Assembly (NCBI RefSeq): GCF_009177065.1
Contig: NZ_WEZF01000002.1
Location: 452,294 to 516,293 of the forward strand
Origin: Tautonia marina
GTDB taxonomy: Bacteria > Planctomycetota > Planctomycetia > Isosphaerales > Isosphaeraceae
DNA: 64,000 nucleotides
Direction of reading: 5' to 3'
A program made the position numbers and the translations under genes. Below are positions 6,519 to 15,625 of this stretch, in pieces; the first letter of the stretch is position 1; each line of letters starts with the position of its first letter. The notes under the pieces were generated by a model. It ran no database searches. It had not been told where the DNA came from and was given only the letters and a program-made list of their open reading frames with translations.

Positions 6519-9500
6519 ATGGGCCTCGTGCACCGCGAATATCACCCGGACGACATGCAACACCTGCGGGCCCATGCCTTTGAGGCAGCCGGCGCGCATG
6601 ATGACCACGAACAGCATCACCGCGACGAGCACCTGAGGCTCTATCTGTTCACGGCGTTGCTTGGGGCGCTGATCGGGCTCGATCTGGTGCTCTGGTCTTT
6701 CGCGCCGACGAGCTGGCGGGCCCCCTGGGGGGTGAGCCTGATCTGGGTGGCGGCCCTGGTCGGCTCGGCCCGGATCGTGTATCAGGCGCTGGAAGCGCTG
6801 GTCAAAGGGAGGGTCGGGGCGGATGTGGCCCTGGCGGTCGCGGCCCTGGCGGCACTGGCGTTGCGCGAGCCGTTCGTGGCGGCGGAGGTCGTGTTCATCG
6901 CCATGGTGGGCGAGGTGCTGGAGGCGATCACGGCGAACCGGGCGATGAAGTCGATTCGACGCCTGTTCGACCAGGCCCCGAGGGTGGCTCGGGTGCGCCG
7001 AGACGGCCAGCTTGTTGAGGTTCCGCCGCACGAGGTCAAGGCGGGAGAGGTGGTCGTGGTCGCGGCCGGTGAGCGAATTCCGGTCGATGGGGAGATCGTT
7101 TCGGGTCGAAGCACGGTCGATCAGTCGGCGTTGACCGGCGAGTCGATCCCGGTCGATCGCGGCCCCGGCGAGGACGTGTATACGGGGACGATCAACCAGT
7201 TCGGTCAGATCGAGGTGCGGGCTGATCGGGTCGGGCACGAATCGACGTTCGGGCAGGTGTTGAAGCTGGTGGCCGACGCCCAAAGGCGGAAGGCGCCGAT
7301 CCACCGGACGGCGGATCGCCTGGCGTCGTATTTCCTGCCGGCGGTCTTCGCGGCGGCAACGATTACCGTGGTGGCGGGGTTGCTGCTGGGCTGGCCGGAT
7401 ACGGGACGGCGAGCGGTGGCCGTGCTGGTGGTGGCCTGCCCGTGTGCCCTGATTTTGGCGACCCCGGCCGCCGTGATGGCAAGCATGGCCTGGCTGGCGA
7501 GGCATGGGGTCGTCATCAAGGGGGGGGCGGCCCTGGAACGAATGGCGCGGTGCGACGCGATTGCCTTCGACAAGACGGGGACACTCACGCTCGGCACGCC
7601 GGAACTGGTGACGGTCGAGTCGTTTGATGATCGAACGGCCGACGACTTGCTCAGGCTGGCGGCCTCGGCCGAGCGAGGGGGAAGGCATCCGCTGGCCGAT
7701 TCGGTCGTCCGGGAAGCCGATCGGCGCGGGCTTTCGGTGCCCGAGGCGAGCGACATTGTGGCCATGCCAGGCGCGGGAGTCGAGGCCCGCGTGGTCGATC
7801 CGGGGGGGGCGGAGCGGTCGGTGATCGTCGGCAATCGCCGTCTGATGATCGAGCGAGGGCTGGCACTGGATGCCACCGTCGAGGAGGGGATCGCCCGGCT
7901 CGACGGGATCGGCCAGACCCCGTTGCTCGTGGCGGAAGCAGGGCGGATTGTCGGCCTCCTGGGAGCCCGAGACACGGTGAGGCCCGAGGCCCACGATGTC
8001 ATTCACGATTTAAAACACTTGAAATTCACCCTCATCGCGCTGTTGACCGGCGACCGCAAACCAGCGGCGGAGGTGGTGGCGAAGAAGGTGCATCTGAAGA
8101 CGGTCGAATCGGAGCTGCTCCCGGCGGACAAGGCGGCCTGGATTCGGGAGCGCCAGGGAGAAGGGCGACGGGTGGCGATGATCGGCGACGGGATCAACGA
8201 CGCTCCCGCGCTGGCGGCGGCCGATGTCGGGATCGCCATTGCCGGGCCGGGCGCCGACCTGGCGGCCGAGGCGGGCGACGTGGTGTTAATGAATGATCCG
8301 CTGAACGTCCTGCCCGACTTCGTGAAGCTGTCTCGGGCGACGGTGCGGATCATCCGGCAGAACATCATCCTGTTTGCGTTTGGCCTGAACGCGGGGGCGG
8401 TGTTTCTGGCCTTCCTCGGCGTGCTTGGGCCGGTGGCAGCGGCGATCCTGCACCAGATCGGGTCGCTCTTGGTCCTGCTGAACGCGATGCGGTTGCTCGG
8501 CTTCGGCGACTGGCACGAGATGCCTCCGTTCCGGCAGATCCGAGCCTTCGGCCGGGCGATCGACGCCTGGGACGATCGGCTCGACCTGGGCCGGGTGGTC
8601 GATCGGGCGATGAGCCACTGGCGAGGCGCGCTGATCGGACTGGCGATACTCGGCGCGGTGGCGTATGCAGGGTCGGGGCTGACGACGATCGGCCCCGAGG
8701 AGGTCGGACTGGTGAGCCGGTTCGGTCGGTTCGAGGGCACGATCGATCCGGGCTTGCACCTGCGATGGCCGAGGCCGATCGAGCGAATCGTGCGTCTGGA
8801 GCCGGATCGCGTGCGAGGGGTGTCGATCGGATTCCGGACGATCGAGGTTGAGCGCACCACGGACGGCTTCCGCTGGGAGAGTGGGCACGATCGTGCCGAC
8901 GCGAGGGCGACGGAGGAAGCGCTGGTTCTGACCGGAGATGGTCGGCTGATCGAGCTGACGGCCACGGTCGAGTACCGGCTCGGCGCGTCCCGAGATCACT
9001 GGAGGATCGCAGCCTTTGGAGTGGATCGCGCGGAGGAGGCGTTGCAGTCGCTGGCCGAGGCGAGCGTTCGGTCGGTCATCGGCCGACGACCGCTGGATGC
9101 CTTGATGACGGACCGCCGGGGAGACGCCGAGCGGGCCTCGACCGAGGAACTCCGCCGACGGGTCGCCGAGGCGGGGCTCGGGCTGGAGGTCGTGGGGGTG
9201 ACGTTCCGGGATGCTCATCCGCCATTGGCGGTGGTGGATGCATATCGGGATGTCTCGCGTGCCAATCGCGATGCCGAGGCCCAGGTGAACGCCGCGCTCG
9301 CCCAGCGTGCCGAGCGATTGGCCGATGCTCGGGGACTGGCCGCCGAGACGCTGGCCCAGGCCGAGGCGGATCGTCGATCGTCGGTGGCGGTTGCCTCGTC
9401 GTCGGCCGCGTCGTTTTTGGCCCTGCAATCGGCCCGCACGTCGGCACCGAAGCTAACCGACCACCGGCTCTATGCCGACGCGGTCGAGGCCGCCGTGGCC

Positions 9501-9656
9501 GATCGGCCGAAGCTGATCCTTGACCCGTCTCGGGCCGATCGCCGCCGCCATTTGATCTTGGGGGAACCGGCAATCTCCGGATGGCTCGGCGATCCCGAGC
9601 GATTGCAGGACGATCTCCCGCGCACGCCAACCGCCGAGCCGGAGCCATCGCCGTGA
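6519..9656 (+). CDS. P1B-type heavy-metal ATPase fused to HflK-like SPFH domain
   Basis: A 1045-residue fusion. The first 690 or so residues are a metal-pumping P-type ATPase: actuator loop TGES (206-209), membrane metal site CPC (307-309), phosphorylated Asp351 in DKTGTLTLG, the P1B His-Pro motif GRHP (390-391), and the hinge GDGIND (556-561). There is no HMA or Cys-rich metal-binding domain; a His-rich stretch, HDDHEQHHRDEH (27-38), may replace it. TM8 has HQIGS (His645) instead of the DxG, MxxSS or HEG motifs of known subgroups, so the metal cannot be assigned. After a further membrane segment (about 705-718), residues 720-1045 form an SPFH/Band 7 domain (IGPEEVGLVSRFGRF...) and an Ala/Glu-rich helix. 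ATG 6519 follows GAGAGGGG; TTG 6507 and ATG 6555 are alternatives. Two more SPFH genes follow. Confidence 0.9.
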   Translation: MGLVHREYHPDDMQHLRAHAFEAAGAHDDHEQHHRDEHLRLYLFTALLGALIGLDLVLWSFAPTSWRAPWGVSLIWVAALVGSARIVYQALEALVKGRVGADVALAVAALAALALREPFVAAEVVFIAMVGEVLEAITANRAMKSIRRLFDQAPRVARVRRDGQLVEVPPHEVKAGEVVVVAAGERIPVDGEIVSGRSTVDQSALTGESIPVDRGPGEDVYTGTINQFGQIEVRADRVGHESTFGQVLKLVADAQRRKAPIHRTADRLASYFLPAVFAAATITVVAGLLLGWPDTGRRAVAVLVVACPCALILATPAAVMASMAWLARHGVVIKGGAALERMARCDAIAFDKTGTLTLGTPELVTVESFDDRTADDLLRLAASAERGGRHPLADSVVREADRRGLSVPEASDIVAMPGAGVEARVVDPGGAERSVIVGNRRLMIERGLALDATVEEGIARLDGIGQTPLLVAEAGRIVGLLGARDTVRPEAHDVIHDLKHLKFTLIALLTGDRKPAAEVVAKKVHLKTVESELLPADKAAWIRERQGEGRRVAMIGDGINDAPALAAADVGIAIAGPGADLAAEAGDVVLMNDPLNVLPDFVKLSRATVRIIRQNIILFAFGLNAGAVFLAFLGVLGPVAAAILHQIGSLLVLLNAMRLLGFGDWHEMPPFRQIRAFGRAIDAWDDRLDLGRVVDRAMSHWRGALIGLAILGAVAYAGSGLTTIGPEEVGLVSRFGRFEGTIDPGLHLRWPRPIERIVRLEPDRVRGVSIGFRTIEVERTTDGFRWESGHDRADARATEEALVLTGDGRLIELTATVEYRLGASRDHWRIAAFGVDRAEEALQSLAEASVRSVIGRRPLDALMTDRRGDAERASTEELRRRVAEAGLGLEVVGVTFRDAHPPLAVVDAYRDVSRANRDAEAQVNAALAQRAERLADARGLAAETLAQAEADRRSSVAVASSSAASFLALQSARTSAPKLTDHRLYADAVEAAVADRPKLILDPSRADRRRHLILGEPAISGWLGDPERLQDDLPRTPTAEPEPSP

Positions 9657-9731
9657 GTGACCACGGGATGGACCACGAAACCCTCACACATGCCTTCCTG
9701 AAATCGTTTGATTGATCATGAAAGGTCTCCG

Positions 9732-10745
9732 ATGCGTCGATCCTCGGTTATCGCCGCCCTGCTGATATTCGTCGTGGCCGTGCTTCTGGTCGCGGCGCGG
9801 TCGATCGTGGTGGCGGATGAATCGCAATATGTGCTCGTAACCAGCTTCGGCCGTCCGGTCGTGCTGTACGGCGATGATCCGGGAGAGGCGGGCCTGCACG
9901 CCAAATGGCCGTGGCAAGGGGTCTGGTCGATCGACCGCCGCCTGAAGTCGTTCGACACGAGCACGAGGGAAGTGATCACCGGGGACAAGAAGAATCTGGA
10001 GATCGCCGGGTTCGTTGCCTGGAAGGTGGCCGATCCGATCACCTTCCTCCGCGCCGCCGGATCGAGCGAGGCAGCCGAGGCGAGGCTGGAGGAGCGGATT
10101 GCCTCGGCGTTGAGCGATGCGATCGGCCGGAGAGAACTGGAGACGCTCGCCTCGACCGATTCGACGGTCTGGGCGCTCGACGCCGTGACCGGGGAGGTGC
10201 AATCGGCCGTGGCCGAAGCGGCAAGCGAGGAGTTGGGGGTCGCGGTGGTGGACGTGAGGCTTCGCCGGTTCAATCACCCGCTGGAGGTCCGGCCGGCGGT
10301 GTTCGATCTGATCCGGAGCGAACGCCGACAGGTGGCCGCGCAGGTCCGCGCCGACGGGGAAACGAAGGCCCGCACGATTACCAGCCAGGCCGAGCGGCAA
10401 CGGGAGGCGATTCTCGCCGAGGCCGAGGCCGAGGCCGACCGCATCCGAAGCTCGGGAGAGGCCGAGGCCACCCGCATCCTGAACGAGGCCCACGCGACCG
10501 ACCCGGGCTTCGCCGAGTTCCTGCGGACGCTGGAAACGTATCGCTCGTTGCTCGACGGCCGGGCGACGGTCGTCCTGTCGGCCGATAGCCCGTTGCTGAG
10601 GCTCTTGAACCAGGGGCCGGGATCGGAGGTCCTGCAAGCTCCGGCAACAGCTTCCACGCCGACTCCTCTGGCCCAACCGACACCGGCTTCGGGTGCTCCG
10701 GTTGCTGCGACCGATCCGAACCCGTCCGGGGAGGACGAGGAATGA
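9732..10745 (+). CDS. HflC-like SPFH-domain membrane protein
   Basis: 337 residues. One N-terminal membrane segment (VIAALLIFVVAVLLVAA) is followed by a Band 7/SPFH domain (YVLVTSFGRPVVLYGDDPGEAGLHAKWP...), then an Ala/Glu-rich coiled coil (EREAILAEAEAEADRI-type) and a Pro/Thr-rich tail. In E. coli, HflC pairs with HflK in a membrane complex that controls the FtsH protease. Here the gene follows the ATPase-SPFH fusion by 75 bases and overlaps the next SPFH gene by 4 bases, so the three are probably one operon. ATG 9732 is preceded by AAAGG at good spacing; the TTG at 9708 is less likely. No ftsH is in the window. Confidence 0.88.
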   Translation: MRRSSVIAALLIFVVAVLLVAARSIVVADESQYVLVTSFGRPVVLYGDDPGEAGLHAKWPWQGVWSIDRRLKSFDTSTREVITGDKKNLEIAGFVAWKVADPITFLRAAGSSEAAEARLEERIASALSDAIGRRELETLASTDSTVWALDAVTGEVQSAVAEAASEELGVAVVDVRLRRFNHPLEVRPAVFDLIRSERRQVAAQVRADGETKARTITSQAERQREAILAEAEAEADRIRSSGEAEATRILNEAHATDPGFAEFLRTLETYRSLLDGRATVVLSADSPLLRLLNQGPGSEVLQAPATASTPTPLAQPTPASGAPVAATDPNPSGEDEE

Positions 10746-11659
10746 GCCGTCGAACACGGATCGCAACAACGATGGGCCTGACGAGCCTGGTCGTCCTGAT
10801 CGTTCTGGCAACGGGCCTGGTGGCGGTCGAGCCGGGCGAATCGGTCGTCGTCCGGCGCTTCGGTCGGGTGATTGATCGGCCGATGGGAGCAGGGTTGCAC
10901 TGGGTCGCCCCCCTCGGGATCGACCGGATCGACCGCGTTCGGACGGACGAAGTGCGACGTCTGAGGCTTGGGCTGGCCGGCATTCCCGGAGCCGCCGAAG
11001 CCCCCGGCGCCGGTGAGTTTCTCTCGGGCGATCAGAACGTGCTGCAAGCGGAAGTGGTCGTCCAGTACCGAGTGGCCGATCCGGTGGCGTTCGTGGTGGG
11101 GGTCGATCGGCGTGAGGAGGTGCTGGCCGCGCTCGGAGAGGCGTCGTTGAGTCGGGCGCTGGCCCGTCGGGGGATTGACGATGCGATGGGAGGCGATCGG
11201 CTGGCCGTGGCCGTCGAGGTGGCGGAAACCTTGCAAGACGACTCGGAACGGCTCGGGCTTGGGCTGGCGATCCTGGGGGTGAATCTGACCGAGGTTCGTC
11301 CTCCCGAGGAAGTCCGACCCGACTTCGCCGCCACCCAGGCGGCCCGGAGTGAAGTCGATACGAGGCTCCGCGAGGCGCAGGGGCTGGCCGATCGTCTGCT
11401 GGCCGCCTCGGCGTCGGAAGTCGGGGCGATTCTCGACCGCGCCCATGCCGCGGCGGAGCGCTCGGTGATTCTCGCGCGGTCGCGGGCCGACAGGTTCCGA
11501 TCGCTGGCGACCGAAGTGAACCGAGCCCGCCCGATGACCGTTCAGCGGATCTATCTCGACACGATTCGAACCCAGTGGCCGAGGGTCGGACGAACGGTCG
11601 TCCTTGCGCCGGACGAACCCCTGGATCTCAGTATCCTCGGGCCGGTAGACGAGCCTTGA
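10742..11659 (+). CDS. HflK-like SPFH-domain membrane protein
   Basis: 305 residues. An N-terminal membrane helix (GLTSLVVLIVLATGLVAV) leads into an SPFH domain (VEPGESVVVRRFGRVIDRPMGAGLHWVAPLG, then VLQAEVVVQYRV). An Ala/Arg/Glu-rich helix carries the oligomer contacts. The start overlaps the stop of the preceding gene (ATGA), which implies translational coupling and similar amounts of the two proteins. With the fusion protein upstream this makes three SPFH domains in one operon, against two in the usual hflK-hflC pair. Confidence 0.87.
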   Translation: MSRRTRIATTMGLTSLVVLIVLATGLVAVEPGESVVVRRFGRVIDRPMGAGLHWVAPLGIDRIDRVRTDEVRRLRLGLAGIPGAAEAPGAGEFLSGDQNVLQAEVVVQYRVADPVAFVVGVDRREEVLAALGEASLSRALARRGIDDAMGGDRLAVAVEVAETLQDDSERLGLGLAILGVNLTEVRPPEEVRPDFAATQAARSEVDTRLREAQGLADRLLAASASEVGAILDRAHAAAERSVILARSRADRFRSLATEVNRARPMTVQRIYLDTIRTQWPRVGRTVVLAPDEPLDLSILGPVDEP

Positions 11660-12032
11660 CCGTGAGGCTGGTCCAGGCGTGGCATCCTCGCGACGAACAC
11701 CCCTTGATTCTCCGACACAAGGCGACCGTTGGCCGCTGGAAAAGCGGCCGTGTCATGCCACTGGTGAGGGCGTCGAACCGCTTCGGTTCGGAAGGGATGG
11801 TTGACAGGTGGCAAGACGCGACAGAGAATCCCGATGAGGCTTTCTTGAGCGCACGCGAGCGGGAATGGTCCAATCGGATCGCGAGGTCGATCGGTTCCGA
11901 CACTTCCCGAGGTCCCTTCACTCGCCGCGTGGCCCGGCTCGACCTTGACCCTCACCTGAAATCGCTTCGTTTGGATCTCGACGTCGACTCCGAATCCGAC
12001 TCCGACCCGACCGCCGACGGAGACCGCCACCG
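11660..12032. other. Intergenic region, no gene seen
   Basis: 373 bases between the SPFH operon and exbB. A plus-strand frame runs through it but is low-complexity (Asp/Ser repeats near 11975-12010 from GACTCCGA-type repeats) and has no family resemblance. No clear promoter or terminator was found. Confidence 0.5.
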
Positions 12033-12947
12033 ATGCCGACCCCGATTCCGAGCCCGAGGGGCCGTCGCCTGTCCCGAATTCTGCTGGCGGCGTTGCTGAC
12101 GCTGCCGCTCTTGTGCGTCGGCACGATCGGACTGATGCCGACCGTTGCGATGGCCCAGGAGGACGTGCCGCCTCCACCGGCTCCGGAACCGGAGGGTGCC
12201 CCGGCTCCCGAGGCTGCTCCCGCGCCCGAGCCGGAACCGGAGGCGTCTGAGCCGGCTTCGGCCGAGACCACGTCGGGAAGCCCGGTTCGAACCAAGTCGG
12301 GATTGCAGTGGTTTATCGAGTCGTCGGGCATCATCGGCGGCCTGATCATCATTCTGTCGATCACTCTGGTGGCGATGATCATTCGCCTGTTCCTGGAGTT
12401 CCGGCTCAAGGAAGCGGTGCCGCCGCAACTGGTCGACCTGCTCGATAACGCGATCCGAGAGAAGAAATTCCAGGAAGCTTACGACGCCTGCCGTGAGGAT
12501 AATTCGTTCCTGGCCCGGCTGGTGCGGACCGGCGTGGCCAACATGCCCAACGGTCGAACCGAGGCCAAGGAAGCGATGAACGCGACGGCCGAGGAAATCG
12601 TGGTCGATATGGAGTCGAAGAACAGCTATCTCGGCACGATTGGCACGATCGCCCCGATGCTCGGCCTGCTCGGAACGGTGCTGGGCATGATCCTCGCCTT
12701 CCAGGACCTGGCGACGGTCGAGGGGGTGCAGGTCGATCCGACGAAGCTGGCCGGGAACATTTCGCTCGCGCTGGTCACGACCTTCGAAGGGTTGATTGTG
12801 TCGGTGCCGGCGATCTTCTTCTTCGCCTTCTTCCGGAACCGGATCGTCTTCATCGCGACCGAGACGACCAAGATCGCCGATCGCACCATCAACGCTTTCT
12901 GGCAAGCCGCCAAGCAGCAGCAAGGGGTCACCCGGACCGCCACCTGA
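12033..12947 (+). CDS. exbB: MotA/TolQ/ExbB proton-channel protein with signal peptide
   Basis: Inner-membrane subunit that, with ExbD/TolR, turns proton motive force into work on the envelope. It is 304 residues. A signal-like N-terminus (to AMA, about 43) precedes a Pro/Glu/Ala-rich periplasmic linker (45-85). TM1 (about 98-118) is followed by a cytoplasmic loop and then the two helices of the TolQ signature, GTIAPMLGLLGTVLGMILAF and LALVTTFEGLIVSVPAIFFF. It is followed by two exbD genes. No tonB, tolA or tolB lies nearby, so the energised partner is unknown. Confidence 0.88.
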   Translation: MPTPIPSPRGRRLSRILLAALLTLPLLCVGTIGLMPTVAMAQEDVPPPPAPEPEGAPAPEAAPAPEPEPEASEPASAETTSGSPVRTKSGLQWFIESSGIIGGLIIILSITLVAMIIRLFLEFRLKEAVPPQLVDLLDNAIREKKFQEAYDACREDNSFLARLVRTGVANMPNGRTEAKEAMNATAEEIVVDMESKNSYLGTIGTIAPMLGLLGTVLGMILAFQDLATVEGVQVDPTKLAGNISLALVTTFEGLIVSVPAIFFFAFFRNRIVFIATETTKIADRTINAFWQAAKQQQGVTRTAT

Positions 12948-12991
12948 GCCGAAGCCCGAACCCGGTGCCACGCGAGGAGGCCCGACCGACC

Positions 12992-13459
12992 ATGCCCCGA
13001 CCCAAACTGCACAACGTCAAGTATCAGCCCGACCTGACGCCGCTGCTCGACGTCGTCTTCCAGCTCATGACCTTTTTCATCATGGTCTCGAACTTCAACC
13101 AGGAAGTGTATGACCAGCGGGTCCGGCTCCCGGTGGCGGGGTCGGCCCGACCGATTCTCAACCCGGCCGAGGACAAGCTCGTCCTGAACATCGACGAGAC
13201 CGGCCGCCTGCTGGTGGCCAGCCAGGCTCTCAGCGCCGACGAGGCACTCAAGCATATTCGCTTCCAGGCCGACCTGGCCCGCCTCAATGCCGACGCCGCC
13301 GGCGTCACGCTCTCGGCCGGAGAGCCGCTGCCCACGACCGTGATTCTTCGGGCCGATCGCCAGGCCCCGTTTACCGAGGTCTTCCGGCTCATCCGGGCCT
13401 GCCAGGATGTGAATTTCTCCCGGTTCGACCTCCGAGCCCTCAGTGCACCAACTTATTGA
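12992..13459 (+). CDS. exbD: ExbD/TolR-type biopolymer transport protein (first copy)
   Basis: 155 residues with a single membrane helix. DLTPLLDVVFQLMTFFIMV near the N-terminus contains the conserved proton-carrying Asp of the ExbD/TolR family. The rest is a periplasmic domain with a long insertion rich in Ala/Leu (about 80-110) and the typical ending in a helix-strand pair. ATG 12992 is preceded by GAGGAGG; GTG 12965 is possible but less likely. It lies 44 bases after exbB. Confidence 0.87.
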   Translation: MPRPKLHNVKYQPDLTPLLDVVFQLMTFFIMVSNFNQEVYDQRVRLPVAGSARPILNPAEDKLVLNIDETGRLLVASQALSADEALKHIRFQADLARLNADAAGVTLSAGEPLPTTVILRADRQAPFTEVFRLIRACQDVNFSRFDLRALSAPTY

Positions 13460-13556
13460 CGGACGAAGCACGATCGGGTCGGGAGAGCAGACAACACTTG
13501 CTCCTTCTCTCAGCCCATTCTGATGCTGCCAACGCCCGCCCCCGGAGCAGCCCCTG

Positions 13557-14021
13557 ATGTTTCGACCGCGTCAATCGACCGAAATTGAAGTCCCGCTGAC
13601 TCCCATGCTCGACGTGGCCTTTCAGCTGCTCACGTTCTTCATCCTCACGTTCAAGCCCGCGCCGATGGAGCTGCAGTTTGACCTGAACCTGCTGCCGACC
13701 ACTCCTCAGACCGAGCCCGAACCGGAACCGCCTCCTGAGGAGAGCCCCTCGGACGAACCCCCGGCAATCCGATCATTCCAGGTGACGTTGCTCTCGAACA
13801 ACACGGGAGAGTTGACCGGAATCGAACTGGAGGAATTGCGGTTCGAGAACCTTCCCAGCCTCCGCGATCGGATTAAAGGGTTGCTTGAAGACCCGGACTA
13901 TGGATTCGATCAGGCACTGATCCGGGCGCATCCGGATCTTCACTGGGAACACCTGGTTGCGGTCTTGAACATGTTCTCCGACCTTGGGCTAACGAAGGTC
14001 AACTTCACTGAGATGAACTGA
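13557..14021 (+). CDS. exbD: ExbD/TolR-type biopolymer transport protein (second copy)
   Basis: 154 residues. The membrane segment [19 protein letters not shown] keeps the family Asp. A Pro/Glu-rich periplasmic linker (about 50-72) precedes the C-terminal domain. Its sequence is quite unlike the first copy, so the pair may form a heteromeric ExbD dimer. Two ExbD genes after one ExbB are common in planctomycete genomes as I recall them. Confidence 0.87.
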   Translation: MFRPRQSTEIEVPLTPMLDVAFQLLTFFILTFKPAPMELQFDLNLLPTTPQTEPEPEPPPEESPSDEPPAIRSFQVTLLSNNTGELTGIELEELRFENLPSLRDRIKGLLEDPDYGFDQALIRAHPDLHWEHLVAVLNMFSDLGLTKVNFTEMN

Positions 14022-14066
14022 GGCCTCGATCGCCTGTTGCTCCTCCACCGTCTGCCGAGGGAACCG

Positions 14067-14984
14067 ATGAGCCACGCAGACCCCTTCGAGCCCGACGGCC
14101 CGGTGCGTCGAGGCGTTGCCTGGGGACAGGTGATTCCGCTGATCACCCTGGTCATCCTCTCGGGCATTCTCCTGGTGCAATTCCTTCGGCCCGAAGTAGC
14201 GCCGGCTCCCGAACCGGCCAAGGGAATCGGCGAGCAGACTCCCCTGCCCCCACCGGATGATTCGATCGTCTTCGAGGCGGTTCGGGACGAGGCTCCCTTG
14301 CAATTCAGCGAGACGGCGGCCTATGCCGAACTGCTCGACCGGGCGCGGAGAACCCCCATCGAGACACTCCGTGAAACCGCCCGCACCGATGTGGTCTTTT
14401 CCGACCTGCTGGATCGTCCCGAGCGTTACCGAGGCTTGCCGATCCGCCTGCAAGGGACCGCCCGCCGCATCCTCCGCATCGACGACCTTCCCGATCGGAT
14501 CGCCCCCGAAGGCGCCCTGTACGAGGCCTGGACATTTACCGGAGACAGCCGAGGCTTTCCCTACGTGCTCGTCTTCGAAGACGCTCCCCAGGGCCTTCCC
14601 GGTGGGGACGACGTGAACGCGTTCGTCATCTTCCACGGCTATTTCTTCAAGCTGCTGGCGTATAACGCCGCCGATAAGGCCCGGAAAGCACCGATGCTCA
14701 TCGGCCGACTTGAATACGTTCCTGACGATCGTCGGCCTGCGGAGGAGGCGATCGCCCCTGGCCCGTCGTCTCCGGCCTGGCTGCTGGGACTGATCGGATT
14801 GGTGATCGTGTACCTTGTGGTTCGAAGTGTCACGACGGCCCGCGCGCTGCGGGCGCGGGCCGCCTCGGCCCGTCAATTTCAAGCCCCGCCTCGGGATCAC
14901 ATCAGCCCCGAAGAACTGGATGAGTGGCTTCAGGGCAACCCGGATGAGGCCGAGGATCAGCCTCCCTCGAATCAAGGTTCGTAA
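14067..14984 (+). CDS. Conserved two-helix membrane protein, function unknown
   Basis: 305 residues, not recognised as a named family. A short cytoplasmic N-terminus is followed by TM1 (VIPLITLVILSGILLVQFL), then about 190 extracytoplasmic residues with alternating strands (FRGLPIRLQGTAR-like and FPYVLVFEDAPQG segments). TM2 is near the C-terminus (LLGLIGLVIVYLVV), with a charged tail. It starts 45 bases after the second exbD, behind GAGGGA, so it is probably the last gene of that operon and could be an accessory or load-bearing subunit of the ExbBD motor. Function by context only. Confidence 0.75.
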   Translation: MSHADPFEPDGPVRRGVAWGQVIPLITLVILSGILLVQFLRPEVAPAPEPAKGIGEQTPLPPPDDSIVFEAVRDEAPLQFSETAAYAELLDRARRTPIETLRETARTDVVFSDLLDRPERYRGLPIRLQGTARRILRIDDLPDRIAPEGALYEAWTFTGDSRGFPYVLVFEDAPQGLPGGDDVNAFVIFHGYFFKLLAYNAADKARKAPMLIGRLEYVPDDRRPAEEAIAPGPSSPAWLLGLIGLVIVYLVVRSVTTARALRARAASARQFQAPPRDHISPEELDEWLQGNPDEAEDQPPSNQGS

Positions 14985-15099
14985 CCGGCTGCGGTTCGCA
15001 AGCGGGGACTCCCCCTGAAGCCCATCGCATGGTAGTCTACCTGGATGGTCCTGAGGCCAAGGGGAGCTTGTGGGATCGGGAGATCGAGGATCGATCGTC

Positions 15100-15606
15100 A
15101 TGGCATACTGGCTGTTCAAATCGGAGCCGGACTGCTTCTCCTTTGCCGATCTGATGGCCTCGCCCGACCGGACGACCGGATGGGACGGCGTGCGGAACTA
15201 CCAGGCCCGGAACTTCCTGCGCGATCAGGTCAAGAAGGGGGATCTTGTCCTCTTCTACCACTCGAACGCCAATCCTCCGGGGATTGCCGGAATTGCCGAG
15301 GTGGTGCGTGAGGCCCATCCCGACCCGACCGCCTTCGACCCGAACGCCGATCATTACGACCCCAAGAGTGACCCGGATAACCCCATCTGGTTCCAGGTTT
15401 CCATCCGGGCGGTTCGGGCGATCGAGCCCTTGATCGAGCTTCCCCGACTGCGTGCCGAGCCGCGACTGGAAGGGATGGAGCTGCTTCGCAAAGGAAGCCG
15501 ACTCTCGATTCAACCTGTCGGCGAGACTCACTGGAAGGTTATTGAAGAATGGAGCGGCGGCAACATCTCGCCGTCTCGTTCAACCACCCGCCGTCGCCCG
15601 GCATAA
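15100..15606 (+). CDS. EVE domain-containing protein (THYN1-like)
   Basis: 168 residues. MAYWLFKSEPDCFSFADL and GWDGVRNYQARNFLRD are the hallmarks of the EVE domain, a PUA-like fold that can bind modified bases such as methylated cytosine. GDLVLFYHSNANPPGIAGIAEVV is the central strand set. It covers the whole protein. EVE proteins occur both as single-domain housekeeping proteins and as parts of modification-dependent restriction systems; no nuclease is next to this one. ATG 15100 matches the family start. Confidence 0.9.
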   Translation: MAYWLFKSEPDCFSFADLMASPDRTTGWDGVRNYQARNFLRDQVKKGDLVLFYHSNANPPGIAGIAEVVREAHPDPTAFDPNADHYDPKSDPDNPIWFQVSIRAVRAIEPLIELPRLRAEPRLEGMELLRKGSRLSIQPVGETHWKVIEEWSGGNISPSRSTTRRRPA

Positions 15607-15625
15607 CCACGGAACACTCACCGTC

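Noticed and set aside
6153..8006. 617-codon minus-strand frame
   Set aside because: Antisense to the P-type ATPase; Arg/Pro/His-rich, no family resemblance.
11575..12099. 174-codon plus-strand frame between hflK-like and exbB genes
   Set aside because: Overlaps both real genes out of frame and is low-complexity Asp/Ser in its middle.
15100..15606. Part of a modification-dependent restriction system
   Set aside because: EVE protein is single-domain and no nuclease, helicase or methylase gene is adjacent.
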